A stretch of 64,000 nucleotides of DNA from Dongia_B sp964406155. GTDB taxonomy: Bacteria; Pseudomonadota; Alphaproteobacteria; Dongiales; Dongiaceae. Every line of letters starts with the position of its first letter. Positions within the stretch are counted from its first letter, which is position 1. Made by a program: the position numbers and the translations under genes. Shown in pieces: positions 42,253 to 50,150 of this stretch. The DNA lies in assembly GCA_964406155.1 (NCBI GenBank), contig CAYOQR010000024.1, positions 4,136 through 68,135 of the forward strand, written 5' to 3'. A model generated the notes under the pieces. That model ran no database searches. It was not told where the DNA came from and worked only from the letters and a program-made list of their open reading frames with translations.

Positions 42253-43194
42253 TTACCGCTCGGCCGCTTGATCGACCGGCTCATCGGCGGGCAGCAGCAG
42301 CTCGCCGAGCAGGCGGCCTTTCGGCGTCTCGAAGAAGCCGCGTGGCGCGACCAGGTGATAGCCCCGCCGCGAGGTGAGCGGCTTGTCCGACAAGACGACC
42401 AGCGTGCCGGATGTCAGCAGGTCCTGGATGATGCCGACCCATCCCAGGGCTATGCCCGCACCTTGCAGGGCCTGATGGATGGCGATGCCGTGATTGGTCA
42501 CGGTCATGTGCCGGTCGATGCTTTTTGCCTTGGGCGCGCGGGCCTGCTGCCAGTCGCTCCAGGTGAACCAGCGATGCTCGCTGTCGTCGAGATGAATCAG
42601 CGGGCCCGCTTCCAGCAGCTTCGTTGGCGACGGGGGCCCCGGATTCCGGCCCAGATTCTGGAGCAGGCAGGGCGCGGCGATGGGGACGACGATTTCGGGG
42701 ATCAGCAGCTTCGCGTCATATCCCGGCCAGCGTTCGTGTTCAGTGGCGTCACCGAAGAGAATGGCGCAATCGGTTTCCTCGATCGGGATGTCGCGGTCGA
42801 GTTCCGCCGTGGTGACGCGCGCGGTCAGAGCGGGCGACGTGGCCTTCAACCGCGCGAGGCGCGGCAGCAGCCAGAAGGCGGCGATGCCGGGATAGGTGGC
42901 GATGGTGAGCGCGGCATCCGGCTGGGAGCGGCGCAGGCGGATGCTGGCGCGTTCCAGGTCGCGCAAAGACTGCGCCACCTCGCGATAATAGAGATCGGCC
43001 GCGCCGGTCGGCAGCGTCTGCGCACCATGCTTGGTGAAGAGCGTGGTGCCGAGATCGGCTTCCAGCAAGCGGATCTGATGGCTGATCGCCGGCTGTCCGA
43101 CATTCAGTTCCTGGGCGGCGCGGGTGAAACTGCCGAGGCGATAGCAGGCTTCGAAGGCGCGGACGGCTTTCAGGGGTGGAAGCTGTTTCATCAT
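42253..43194 (-). CDS. LysR-type regulator, divergent from dmdA
   Basis: The 313-residue protein starts at ATG 43194 or the next ATG. The opening KQLPPLKAVRAFEACYRLGS is the GcvA/AmpR-like pattern, followed by QELNVGQPAISHQIRLLEAD. The effector domain has AALTIATYPGIAAFWLLPRL and WFTWSDWQQA. Many GcvA-like regulators control one-carbon or amino-acid genes. Here the target is most likely the divergent DmdA-like gene, and a T-N11-A inverted repeat lies between them. The frame extends to 43266 without a good ribosome site. Confidence 0.85.
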   Translation of the reverse strand: MMKQLPPLKAVRAFEACYRLGSFTRAAQELNVGQPAISHQIRLLEADLGTTLFTKHGAQTLPTGAADLYYREVAQSLRDLERASIRLRRSQPDAALTIATYPGIAAFWLLPRLARLKATSPALTARVTTAELDRDIPIEETDCAILFGDATEHERWPGYDAKLLIPEIVVPIAAPCLLQNLGRNPGPPSPTKLLEAGPLIHLDDSEHRWFTWSDWQQARAPKAKSIDRHMTVTNHGIAIHQALQGAGIALGWVGIIQDLLTSGTLVVLSDKPLTSRRGYHLVAPRGFFETPKGRLLGELLLPADEPVDQAAER

Positions 43195-43203
43195 CGATCC
43201 AAT

Positions 43204-43226
43204 TGATAATGACATGAATTTTATCA
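43204..43226. promoter_or_regulatory. LysR-type box TGATAA-N11-TTATCA
   Basis: Six-base inverted arms at 43204-43209 and 43221-43226 are separated by exactly 11 bases, the spacing typical of LysR-regulator sites. It lies just upstream of the LysR start and about 85 bases before the dmdA-like start. Confidence 0.7.
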
Positions 43227-43309
43227 GCGATTTCAAGCAAGAGAAAGCGGGATAGGCTCCGATCATCGATAACGTCTACATCGATCATCCTTAGCCGCAG
43301 GAGATTGCC

Positions 43310-44452
43310 ATGACCGCCCGCTCATTCTCGCTCTCGGTCTCGCACCGGACCCGCCGGACGCCGTTTTCCGACCGGGTGGAGCAAGAGGGGGTGAAGGCCT
43401 ATACCGTCTATAACCATATGCTGCTGCCGACCGTGTTCCGTTCCCTCGAGGAGGATTACTGGCATCTGAAGCGGCATGTACAGGTCTGGGATGTCGGCTG
43501 CGAGCGGCAGGTGGAGATCGCCGGGCCGGATGCCGCGCGCCTCGTGCGGATGATGACGCCGCGCGATCTCGGCAAGGCGACGATCGGCCAGTGCCTTTAT
43601 GCGCCGCTGGTGGATGAGGCCGGCGGCCTCATCAACGATCCGGTGCTTCTCAAGCTTGCCGAGGATCGCTTCTGGCTGTCGATCGCCGATTCAGACGTGC
43701 TCCTCTGGGCCAAGGGCCTGGCTTTAGGCGCAAGGCTCGATGTCACAGTCACCGAGCCGGAGGTCTGGCCGCTGGCGGTACAGGGGCCGAAGGCCGAAAC
43801 CTTGATGGCGCGACTGTTCGGCGAAACCGTGCGGGAGATCGGCTTCTTCCGTTTCCGTCATCTCTCGTTCCAGAATCATCCGATGGTGGTGGCGCGCTCC
43901 GGCTGGAGCAAGCAGGGCGGTTTCGAGATTTATCTCGACCGCGCCGAGTTGGGCGAGCCGCTCTGGGATGCGCTGATGGAAGCCGGGCGCGATCTCGAGG
44001 TCGCGCCGGGCTGTCCCAATGCAATCGAGCGCATCGAAGGCGGCCTGCTCTCTTACGGCAATGACATGACCCGCGCCAACAATCCCCTGGAATGCGGGTT
44101 GGAGAAATACTGCCATCTTGACCGGCCGGACGAGTTCATCGGCAAGGCCGCCTTGCGGCGCATCGCCGAGGCGGGTATCCGGCAGCGCATCTGCGGGCTG
44201 AGGATCGCGACCTCGACGCTGCCGCCCTGCTATGGCGACTGGCCTGTTCTCGCCGGCGACCGCGTGATCGGCATGGTCAGTTCGGCGGCCGTCTCGCCGG
44301 CGATTGTCCCATTGGCGGCCGGATTGGGGGCTGGGCAGGGGCTCGCTTTCGCCATGCTCGCCCGGGGATATTGGGATCCCGGCCTTGGCGTCCAGGTTCG
44401 CACACCGGCGGGGCTGTTACCGGCGACGGTTGCCGCATTACCTTTCGTCTGA
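43310..44452 (+). CDS. dmdA: DmdA-like demethylase (aminomethyltransferase fold)
   Basis: The 380-residue protein resembles dimethylsulfoniopropionate demethylase over its whole length: SVSHRTRRTPFSDRVEQEGV, KRHVQVWDVGCERQVEIAGP, GQCLYAPLVDEAGGLINDPV, FWLSIADSDVLLWAKGLALG, SGWSKQGGFEIYLD and GLLSYGNDM. DmdA moves a methyl group from DMSP to tetrahydrofolate, giving methylmercaptopropionate. Close relatives of unproven substrate exist in non-marine bacteria, so activity on DMSP is a hypothesis. The LysR gene is divergent, and no dmdB/C/D genes follow. Confidence 0.8.
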   Translation: MTARSFSLSVSHRTRRTPFSDRVEQEGVKAYTVYNHMLLPTVFRSLEEDYWHLKRHVQVWDVGCERQVEIAGPDAARLVRMMTPRDLGKATIGQCLYAPLVDEAGGLINDPVLLKLAEDRFWLSIADSDVLLWAKGLALGARLDVTVTEPEVWPLAVQGPKAETLMARLFGETVREIGFFRFRHLSFQNHPMVVARSGWSKQGGFEIYLDRAELGEPLWDALMEAGRDLEVAPGCPNAIERIEGGLLSYGNDMTRANNPLECGLEKYCHLDRPDEFIGKAALRRIAEAGIRQRICGLRIATSTLPPCYGDWPVLAGDRVIGMVSSAAVSPAIVPLAAGLGAGQGLAFAMLARGYWDPGLGVQVRTPAGLLPATVAALPFV

Positions 44453-44561
44453 GGCGGCCTTTCGTAAGGAGGTTGGCGCAAATGCCTTGCAGGCGACGGG
44501 TGTGGTGTAGGATATATAAGAGGTAGGTTTCAGGCATCTTATCGGAGACATCCTGTCCGGC

Positions 44562-45050
44562 ATGCCTGGTGCCGCTTCGACCGACCCGCAGCCTGGATTG
44601 GACCGTCGCTTGCGCCTGACCCTCCACACGGATTATTCCCTACGTCTGCTCATGCTCCTCGCCTTGGAGCCGGATGAGCTGCACACGATCGAAGAGGTCG
44701 CGCGCCGCTACGGCATTTCCCGCAACCACCTGATGAAGGTGACCCAGACCCTGGCCCAGGCGGGATTCGTCGACAGCCTGCGGGGGCGGGGCGGTGGTCT
44801 GCGCCTGGCGAAACCGGCGGACAAGATCATCTTGGGCGATGTGGTGCGGGCGACGGAAGACGGCTTCGACCTGGTGGAATGCTTTGACCGCAAGACCAAT
44901 AGCTGCGTCGTCGCGCCGGTCTGCGGCCTGCGCGGCCCCCTGGAGGAAGCGGTGCTCGCCTTCCTCGCGGCCCTCGACGGCTATTCCCTGGCCGACCTCG
45001 TCGCCAATCCCGGATCGATGCGCCGCATGCGCCTGCTGCTGGCGGGCTGA
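44562..45050 (+). CDS. nsrR: Rrf2 family NO-sensing repressor, NsrR
   Basis: The 162-residue protein opens its conserved part with LRLTLHTDYSLRLLMLLALE, then HTIEEVARRYGISRNHLMKV and LRGRGGGLRLAKP (wing). The Fe-S cluster ligands are Cys107, Cys115 and Cys121 (ECFDRKTNSCVVAPVCGL), the NsrR spacing. NO destroys the cluster and relieves repression. About 16 residues precede the usual start and the ribosome site is distant, so the true start may be later. The globin gene downstream with a perfect palindrome is the probable target. ATATAAGAGG upstream of nsrR (about 44513-44522) recurs inverted before the globin gene. Confidence 0.88.
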   Translation: MPGAASTDPQPGLDRRLRLTLHTDYSLRLLMLLALEPDELHTIEEVARRYGISRNHLMKVTQTLAQAGFVDSLRGRGGGLRLAKPADKIILGDVVRATEDGFDLVECFDRKTNSCVVAPVCGLRGPLEEAVLAFLAALDGYSLADLVANPGSMRRMRLLLAG

Positions 45051-45100
45051 TACACGAGGGGCTTTAAGGGCTCTTTTGCTGGGGAAGTCCGGGCTTTCAT

Positions 45101-45253
45101 TACCCCCCACCCTGACCCTCCCCCGCAAGGGGGGAGGGAAATGGCACGTCGTCTGCTGATGCGACTGTCCTGAATCTTCGCTGGCCATCCTCCGGAAAAA
45201 TGGCACCACATTCCCTCCCCCTTGCAGGGGAGGGTTAGGGGTAGGGTGGGGGG
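45101..45253. repeat. Dispersed repeat C, inverted pair
   Basis: The left arm (45101-45143) and inverted right arm (45209-45253) match those at 22836-22985. The internal 65 bases differ. It separates nsrR from the globin gene. Confidence 0.85.
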
Positions 45254-45367
45254 AATGCAGCGCAAGATTGGTTAGCTGGAAATACGAGTTCCAGTCCGCG
45301 CAGGGCCCGCTGTGGTTACGGCACAACTCTTCAATACGACACAGGGCCAAGTTGTCGCAGGGTGTAA

Positions 45368-45388
45368 AGAGGTATTGAAAATACCTCT
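45368..45388. promoter_or_regulatory. NsrR-like operator AGAGGTATT-GAA-AATACCTCT
   Basis: Perfect 9-base arms surround GAA, close in form to known NsrR sites of the ATGTATTT-AAATACAT type. It lies about 50 bases before the truncated-globin start and 318 bases after nsrR. Confidence 0.75.
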
Positions 45389-45440
45389 ATTTTCGAGATA
45401 AATAAACAACGTCAATGCCTCTTATATCAGGTACCCGCCC

Positions 45441-45896
45441 ATGAGCCTGCCGATCGTTTCCCAGTCACCCCGTCGCGACGACATCACGCGTGCGATCGTG
45501 GAGCAGACCGGTATCGACGAGGCGATGATCCGGACCTTGGTGCATCGCTTCTATGACACGGTCCGTGCCGATCCGCTGCTGGGGCCGGTCTTTGCCGCAC
45601 GGATCGAGGATTGGGAGCCGCATCTTGCCCGCATGTGCGCTTTCTGGTCCTCGGTCGTGCTGATGAGCGGGCGCTATCACGGCCAGCCGATGCAGAAGCA
45701 TCTGCCGTTGCCGATCCATGGCGATCATTTCGACCGCTGGCTCGCCTTGTTCGAGGCGGCGGCGAACGAGGTCTGTCCGCCGGCTGCCGCCGCGCATTTC
45801 ATGGAACGGGCATACCGCATCGCCGAGAGCCTGGAACTGGGCATCGCCGGCCAGAACGGCGTCCTGCTGGGAAAGGGCGAGCGCTTCCGGCGGTAA
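45441..45896 (+). CDS. Truncated haemoglobin, group III
   Basis: The 151-residue protein has the group III pattern: IRTLVHRFYDTVRADPLLGP, WEPHLARMCAFWSSVVLMSG and YHGQPMQKHLPLP, then HFDRWLALFEAAA containing the proximal His. Such globins bind NO and O2 and can detoxify NO or support microaerobic growth. A perfect NsrR-like palindrome upstream and nsrR as neighbour give a coherent NO-response pair. The ribosome site is weak. The last residues form a short Gly/Arg tail. Confidence 0.88.
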   Translation: MSLPIVSQSPRRDDITRAIVEQTGIDEAMIRTLVHRFYDTVRADPLLGPVFAARIEDWEPHLARMCAFWSSVVLMSGRYHGQPMQKHLPLPIHGDHFDRWLALFEAAANEVCPPAAAAHFMERAYRIAESLELGIAGQNGVLLGKGERFRR

Positions 45897-45998
45897 GGCC
45901 GGATCGCCACTTACGGCGGCGCAACGGGTGGCTGGGCAACGTCGTCGCCCAACGCTCCTGCGAACGCGGCGCCCAACTCTCCCGTTCGAATATCCCGC

Positions 45999-46787
45999 TT
46001 AAATGCCGGGCCGGAAACAGCCGGTCTCGGGGCCGAAGGGCGGGGTCAGCCAGTCGACATGCTGGGTCGGTGCGCCGCGCAGGCGGATCGCCGGCGGATC
46101 GTAATCGGGCGCGCCGTCGGAGGCTTCGGTCGCGACCGCGCCGACCAGCCGCTCGAACAGGCGGAAGCGGGAGACCTGCCAGCTCGTGTGGCGCTTGCCG
46201 CCGGTTTCCTCGACGCGGGACCCGGTGGGCGAGAGCGTCAAAGCGAGGGAGGGATTGCTGAGCCCGTCGCCGCTTGCCTTGCAGACGGCTTCCAGCACGG
46301 TCCAGCTATTGAAGATGCCGGCGGTGTCGCCAAGATGCGTCGTGCCGCTGGGAAAGACCGGCAGCAGATAGTCGCGCACGGAGGAGGCCAGGGTCGCGTC
46401 GGGCCGCGTGATGTCGATGCCGACCATCGGCGCATCGCTGATGGCGATGGCGACGATATCGTCGACACGCGCGAGGTTGAAGCTCAGCGGCGGCTCGATC
46501 CAGGGCTTGCCGTAGCGCCCGAGATAGAAGCCGATCGTCGCCGGCTCGACATTGAGGTAGAGGCCGAGCACCTGTCGCAGCAGGGCGCGGCCCGCCAGGC
46601 GCCGGCGGCGCTGCAGCGGATCGCTGACCTCCGAGAAATGGCGCTCGTCGGCCGGCGATAGCAGGCGGCGCATGGCGGCGTCATAGTCGGCCGGGCTGCG
46701 CTCCACCGGCATATCGGTGGAAAACACCCAGAGATCGATATCGGGAAGGCCCGACGGCGATCTGGCCGGTTTCAATACCTGCGACAT
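45999..46787 (-). CDS. 4'-phosphopantetheinyl transferase (Sfp type)
   Basis: The 262-residue protein starts at ATG 46787; a frame upstream to 47006 lacks support. The magnesium-binding blocks are VGIDITRP and FNSWTVLEAVCKASGDGL, the usual W-x3-E-A-x2-K-x-x-G form. Upstream is RRRRLAGRALLRQVLGLYLN and PWIEPPLSFNLAR. It loads carrier proteins of fatty-acid, polyketide or peptide synthases with phosphopantetheine. No synthase is nearby, so it may be the general enzyme of the cell or act at a distance. Confidence 0.85.
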   Translation of the reverse strand: MSQVLKPARSPSGLPDIDLWVFSTDMPVERSPADYDAAMRRLLSPADERHFSEVSDPLQRRRRLAGRALLRQVLGLYLNVEPATIGFYLGRYGKPWIEPPLSFNLARVDDIVAIAISDAPMVGIDITRPDATLASSVRDYLLPVFPSGTTHLGDTAGIFNSWTVLEAVCKASGDGLSNPSLALTLSPTGSRVEETGGKRHTSWQVSRFRLFERLVGAVATEASDGAPDYDPPAIRLRGAPTQHVDWLTPPFGPETGCFRPGI

Positions 46788-47101
46788 CGTGGTCACCGGA
46801 ATCTTGGTCCCGTTGAATGAGTTAGGTTGGTGGCTCGCCCGACTCCGGGCGGTGCCGGAGGATGGGTCCGCTGTCCCATTGCTGACAGCGCGAAGATAGG
46901 ACGCGGCCTTGACGTGAATCTGACGTAATCGCCGGTAGTACCTGTCCGGCGCGATGATCTGTTTCCCGGGCGGCGCCGGGTGGGCCGGGGCTGGACTGAT
47001 CTCCAACCGAAAATGATCAACGGTGCTGGGGGATTAGCCCTCGATCCCTGGTCGAGGGAAGAGGGCGCCGATACGGTCGGAATATTCGATCGACCGGACG
47101 T

Positions 47102-47653
47102 TTAATCACTCCACGCGGCCAGTTCGCAGTTCTTCATCTGCCGGCCGACCAGTTGGTGGAAGAAATCGCCATGGCCGATGACGGCGATTCGCCGTTCGGG
47201 GCGGGCCAGGATCCGGTGCTTGAAGGCGGCGACGCGGTCGAGGAAGACCGGTTCGGGCTCGCGGACGAAGCCGAGTTCGCCTTTCGGCCCCTCCACATGC
47301 CACCAGGGATCGTCGAGATGCGCGAAATCGAATTGCGGAAAATCGCGCGCGAGTTCGGCGGCGGAGCGGCCGATATCGCAACTGCTGTTGAGCCATTCGC
47401 GGTGGAGGGCGTCGATCTCGATCGGCACCCGCTCGCCGAAGATGCCGAGGGCGGTCTGGATCGCCCGGGTCAGGGGCGAGGCGATCACCAGATCATAGGC
47501 GGTGTCGGCGAGGGCCGCGCCGGTCGCCGCCGCCTGCTGGTGCCCCAGGTCGGACAGCCTTGCGTCGAAATGCATCGGGTCTTCGCCGGTCTGCTCATAA
47601 TGCGCGTTGAAGGTCGATTGGCCGTGGCGGATGAGATGGATGACGTCGGGCAT
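47102..47653 (-). CDS. Histidine phosphatase family protein
   Basis: The 183-residue protein begins with the phosphohistidine motif HLIRHGQSTFN. It carries LSDLGHQQAAATG, ASPLTRAIQT and the second catalytic His in IAVIGHGDFFHQLVG. This is a phosphoglycerate-mutase-like phosphatase fold. REWLNSSCDIGRSAAELARD suggests the fungal/bacterial 'sixA-like to PGAM' side of the family, with no known substrate. It stands alone. Confidence 0.85.
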   Translation of the reverse strand: MPDVIHLIRHGQSTFNAHYEQTGEDPMHFDARLSDLGHQQAAATGAALADTAYDLVIASPLTRAIQTALGIFGERVPIEIDALHREWLNSSCDIGRSAAELARDFPQFDFAHLDDPWWHVEGPKGELGFVREPEPVFLDRVAAFKHRILARPERRIAVIGHGDFFHQLVGRQMKNCELAAWSD

Positions 47654-47792
47654 GAAAGCTGTCTCTGCGCGGATTGGTAAGAACTGGCAGTCGGGCACAC
47701 CGCCCGACAGTCTGGCGACAGCCTTTATATAGGGCCTTTCGATGAAGGTATAAAGTCATTCCGGGCGGGGCTGGATGAGGCTGCTCGGCAGG

Positions 47793-49376
47793 CTAGAAGT
47801 GCGCATACAGAAAATCGCCGGCGTGATGGGCGAAGACCATCAGATAGAGCGCCACGACGAGGCCGCCGCTGAAGGCCAGGCTGCTGCGCCAGTTGGGCTG
47901 CCATTGCCACCAGGAGAGCGGGATCTCCTCGTCGTGATCGGCCCCGTCCCGGTCCGGTCCCACGCGATAGCCGGCCATGATCTGCTGGCTGTTGGGGGCG
48001 AACCAGGCGATCAGCATCAGGGGCGCGCAGAGCAGGGCGAGTTCGGTATCGATTGGGCCGAAGCCGTGCAGCCCCGCCATGCCAGCCAGCATCGCCCCGG
48101 CGGTGGCGACATCCGGCGCGCGGAACACGACCCAGGCCGCGACGACGGCGAGGAAAGTGAGGGCGGCACCTGGAAGATGAGCGGCGCGGGGACGGTAAGG
48201 AGCGGCGTGATCGCGGCCGGTCCTTCCACGATAGTGCCGCCAGAGATGATTGATGCAGAGATAGGCGCCGTGCAGCGCGCCCCAGATCACGAAGGTCCAG
48301 CCGGCGCCGTGCCATAGCCCGCCGAGCAGCATGACGATCATCAGGTTGCAGCATTGCCGCAGGATGCCGTGCCGGTTGCCGCCCAGCGGGATATAGAGAT
48401 AGTCGCGCAGGAAGCGCGCCAGCGTCATGTTCCAGCGCTTCCAGAAATCGATGATGCCGGCGGCGCGATAGGGGGAATTGAAATTCAGCGGCAGGTGAAT
48501 GCCGAACATCCGCGAGGCGCCGATCGCCATGTCGGAATAGCCCGAGTAATCGAAATAGATCTGCAGGCTGAAAGCGATGGCGCTGAGCCAGGCGGGCAGG
48601 AGGGCGATGGCGGTGGCCGGCGCGCCACCCTGTGCCGTGGCGAGCTGTGCCGTGGCAAGCTGCGCGGCGGCAAAACTGGCATCGACATGCGGGGCGAGGC
48701 TGTCGGCGAAGACCGCCTTCTTCACCAGCCCGATGGCGAAGAGCGTGAGGCCGACGGTGAGGTTCTCCCAGGAGAAGCGATAGATCCGGTCCTGGGCGAA
48801 TTGCGGCATCATCTCGCGGTGATGCAGGATCGGCCCGGCGATCAGATGCGGGAAATAGGTGACGAAGAGCGCGTAATGCAGCGGCCGGCAGCCCTGGCCG
48901 ATCTGCGTGTCCACCAGGCCGCGCTTGGCATCGACCAGATAGGCGATCTGCGTGAAAGTGTAGAAAGAAATGCCGACCGGCAGCAGGACGGACAAGGCCT
49001 GATGCGGCCAGCCGGCCAGCGCTTGCAGATTGACGGAGAGGAAGCCGGCATATTTGAACCAGCCGAGCAGCGCCAGATTGCCGATGACGCCGAGCACGAG
49101 CCACAGTTGCAGGCTCGAGGGGCGCATGGCCGCAGGATGTTGAATCCCTTTATGCCTTGATCGGGCGGCGAGGATGCGTTCGCCGATCAGATAATTGCCC
49201 GCTGTCGAGGCCAGCAGAACCGGCAGGAAGATCGGCTGCCAGGCAGCATAGAAGATCAGCGAGGCGAGGGTGAGAAGCCCGGCCGCCGCCCGATGGCTCC
49301 GGCGCGCGACGGCGAAGAACAGGACCAGCGCCAGCGGCAGAAATACGAACATGAACTGGGCGGAATTGAACGGCAT
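47793..49376 (-). CDS. MBOAT family O-acyltransferase, AlgI-like
   Basis: The 527-residue multi-pass protein opens MPFNSAQFMFVFLPLALVLF, the AlgI/DltB start. It has LLPVGISFYTFTQIAYLVD, YFPHLIAGPI, FDYSGYSDMAIG, the Asn-rich FWKRWNMTL and the catalytic His in GLWHGAGWTFVIWG. It transfers acyl (often acetyl) groups to a polysaccharide across the membrane. A pentapeptide array AQLAT (15-bp units, 48630-48674) sits in a loop near residue 240. No AlgJ/AlgX-type partner is adjacent. Confidence 0.88.
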   Translation of the reverse strand: MPFNSAQFMFVFLPLALVLFFAVARRSHRAAAGLLTLASLIFYAAWQPIFLPVLLASTAGNYLIGERILAARSRHKGIQHPAAMRPSSLQLWLVLGVIGNLALLGWFKYAGFLSVNLQALAGWPHQALSVLLPVGISFYTFTQIAYLVDAKRGLVDTQIGQGCRPLHYALFVTYFPHLIAGPILHHREMMPQFAQDRIYRFSWENLTVGLTLFAIGLVKKAVFADSLAPHVDASFAAAQLATAQLATAQGGAPATAIALLPAWLSAIAFSLQIYFDYSGYSDMAIGASRMFGIHLPLNFNSPYRAAGIIDFWKRWNMTLARFLRDYLYIPLGGNRHGILRQCCNLMIVMLLGGLWHGAGWTFVIWGALHGAYLCINHLWRHYRGRTGRDHAAPYRPRAAHLPGAALTFLAVVAAWVVFRAPDVATAGAMLAGMAGLHGFGPIDTELALLCAPLMLIAWFAPNSQQIMAGYRVGPDRDGADHDEEIPLSWWQWQPNWRSSLAFSGGLVVALYLMVFAHHAGDFLYAHF

Positions 49377-49815
49377 GTCTCGATGGCTGATCCCGGGGCT
49401 GGCCCCGCTTCACTATTTCCCCATACACCGCGCGGCGGCGTCAGATGCCTGCAATCTGTCAGCCCCGCCTAGCAGCTTCCTGTCAGTTACCGCCGATCCG
49501 ATGAAAATGCTGTTAAAGCGGTGGCGAAACCTGCCGGTTCCGATTGGGGAGAGGCCGAGCTTGATGTCGGCATGGACCCCGGGTCGAGCCCGGGGGTGAC
49601 AGACGAGTGGGTGCCGAGATCGTATGATCCTTGGGCAGATATCGGCGTATGGCTCGCTGGGACTTACCTCAACACACCGATCTCTCCACCCTCAAATATC
49701 CCAGGCGTCAGTGATACGCGGGATCAGGGATGATGACGGCGCTCCGACGAGAACATGACTCAACTGTCGAGCAGGCTGAGGCTTCCTGCCTGACCGAGGC
49801 AGGAAGCCATGTGTG
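49377..49815. other. Intergenic stretch with a B half-repeat
   Basis: A B right hairpin, GGACCCCGGGTCGAGCCCGG, lies at about 49571-49605. No gene is supported in the remainder. Confidence 0.5.
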
Positions 49816-50028
49816 TTATTTGTCCGGCTTCTTCCGGCGCGGGTTCGGGGGTGCGGGCGGTACCGGATGTGCCTTGCTGCTGATCCAGCCGGGCGGGTCG
49901 CTGGCCGGGAAGGAATCGGCGGAGGCGATCAGAACATCATCCGGCTTTGTTCGCGTCGATTTCCTCGGTGTCGATTTCCGGGGTGGCGTCTTTGCGATGC
50001 CTGCGGGTTCACGATGCTTGGGCTGCAT
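49816..50028 (-). CDS. Small SFPASDPP-type protein
   Basis: The 70-residue protein has an ATG with GGAGACGAAT upstream. The core ADSFPASDPPGWISS is a widespread short motif in small alphaproteobacterial proteins of unknown function. It is flanked by a Lys/Arg/Thr-rich head (PPRKSTPRKSTRTKP) and a Pro/Lys tail. It is probably disordered and basic. A longer frame on the opposite strand is an antisense shadow. Confidence 0.6.
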   Translation of the reverse strand: MQPKHREPAGIAKTPPRKSTPRKSTRTKPDDVLIASADSFPASDPPGWISSKAHPVPPAPPNPRRKKPDK

Positions 50029-50150
50029 ATTCGTCTCCGTGACGAGAAGAATGGCGGGCGATGATCGACGGAACGCGGTGGCATTATGTCCGCTTGAGAT
50101 TGCCCGGTCCAGTATCGCCGCCTCAACTCATCCTTTCGTATCATTCCCCG

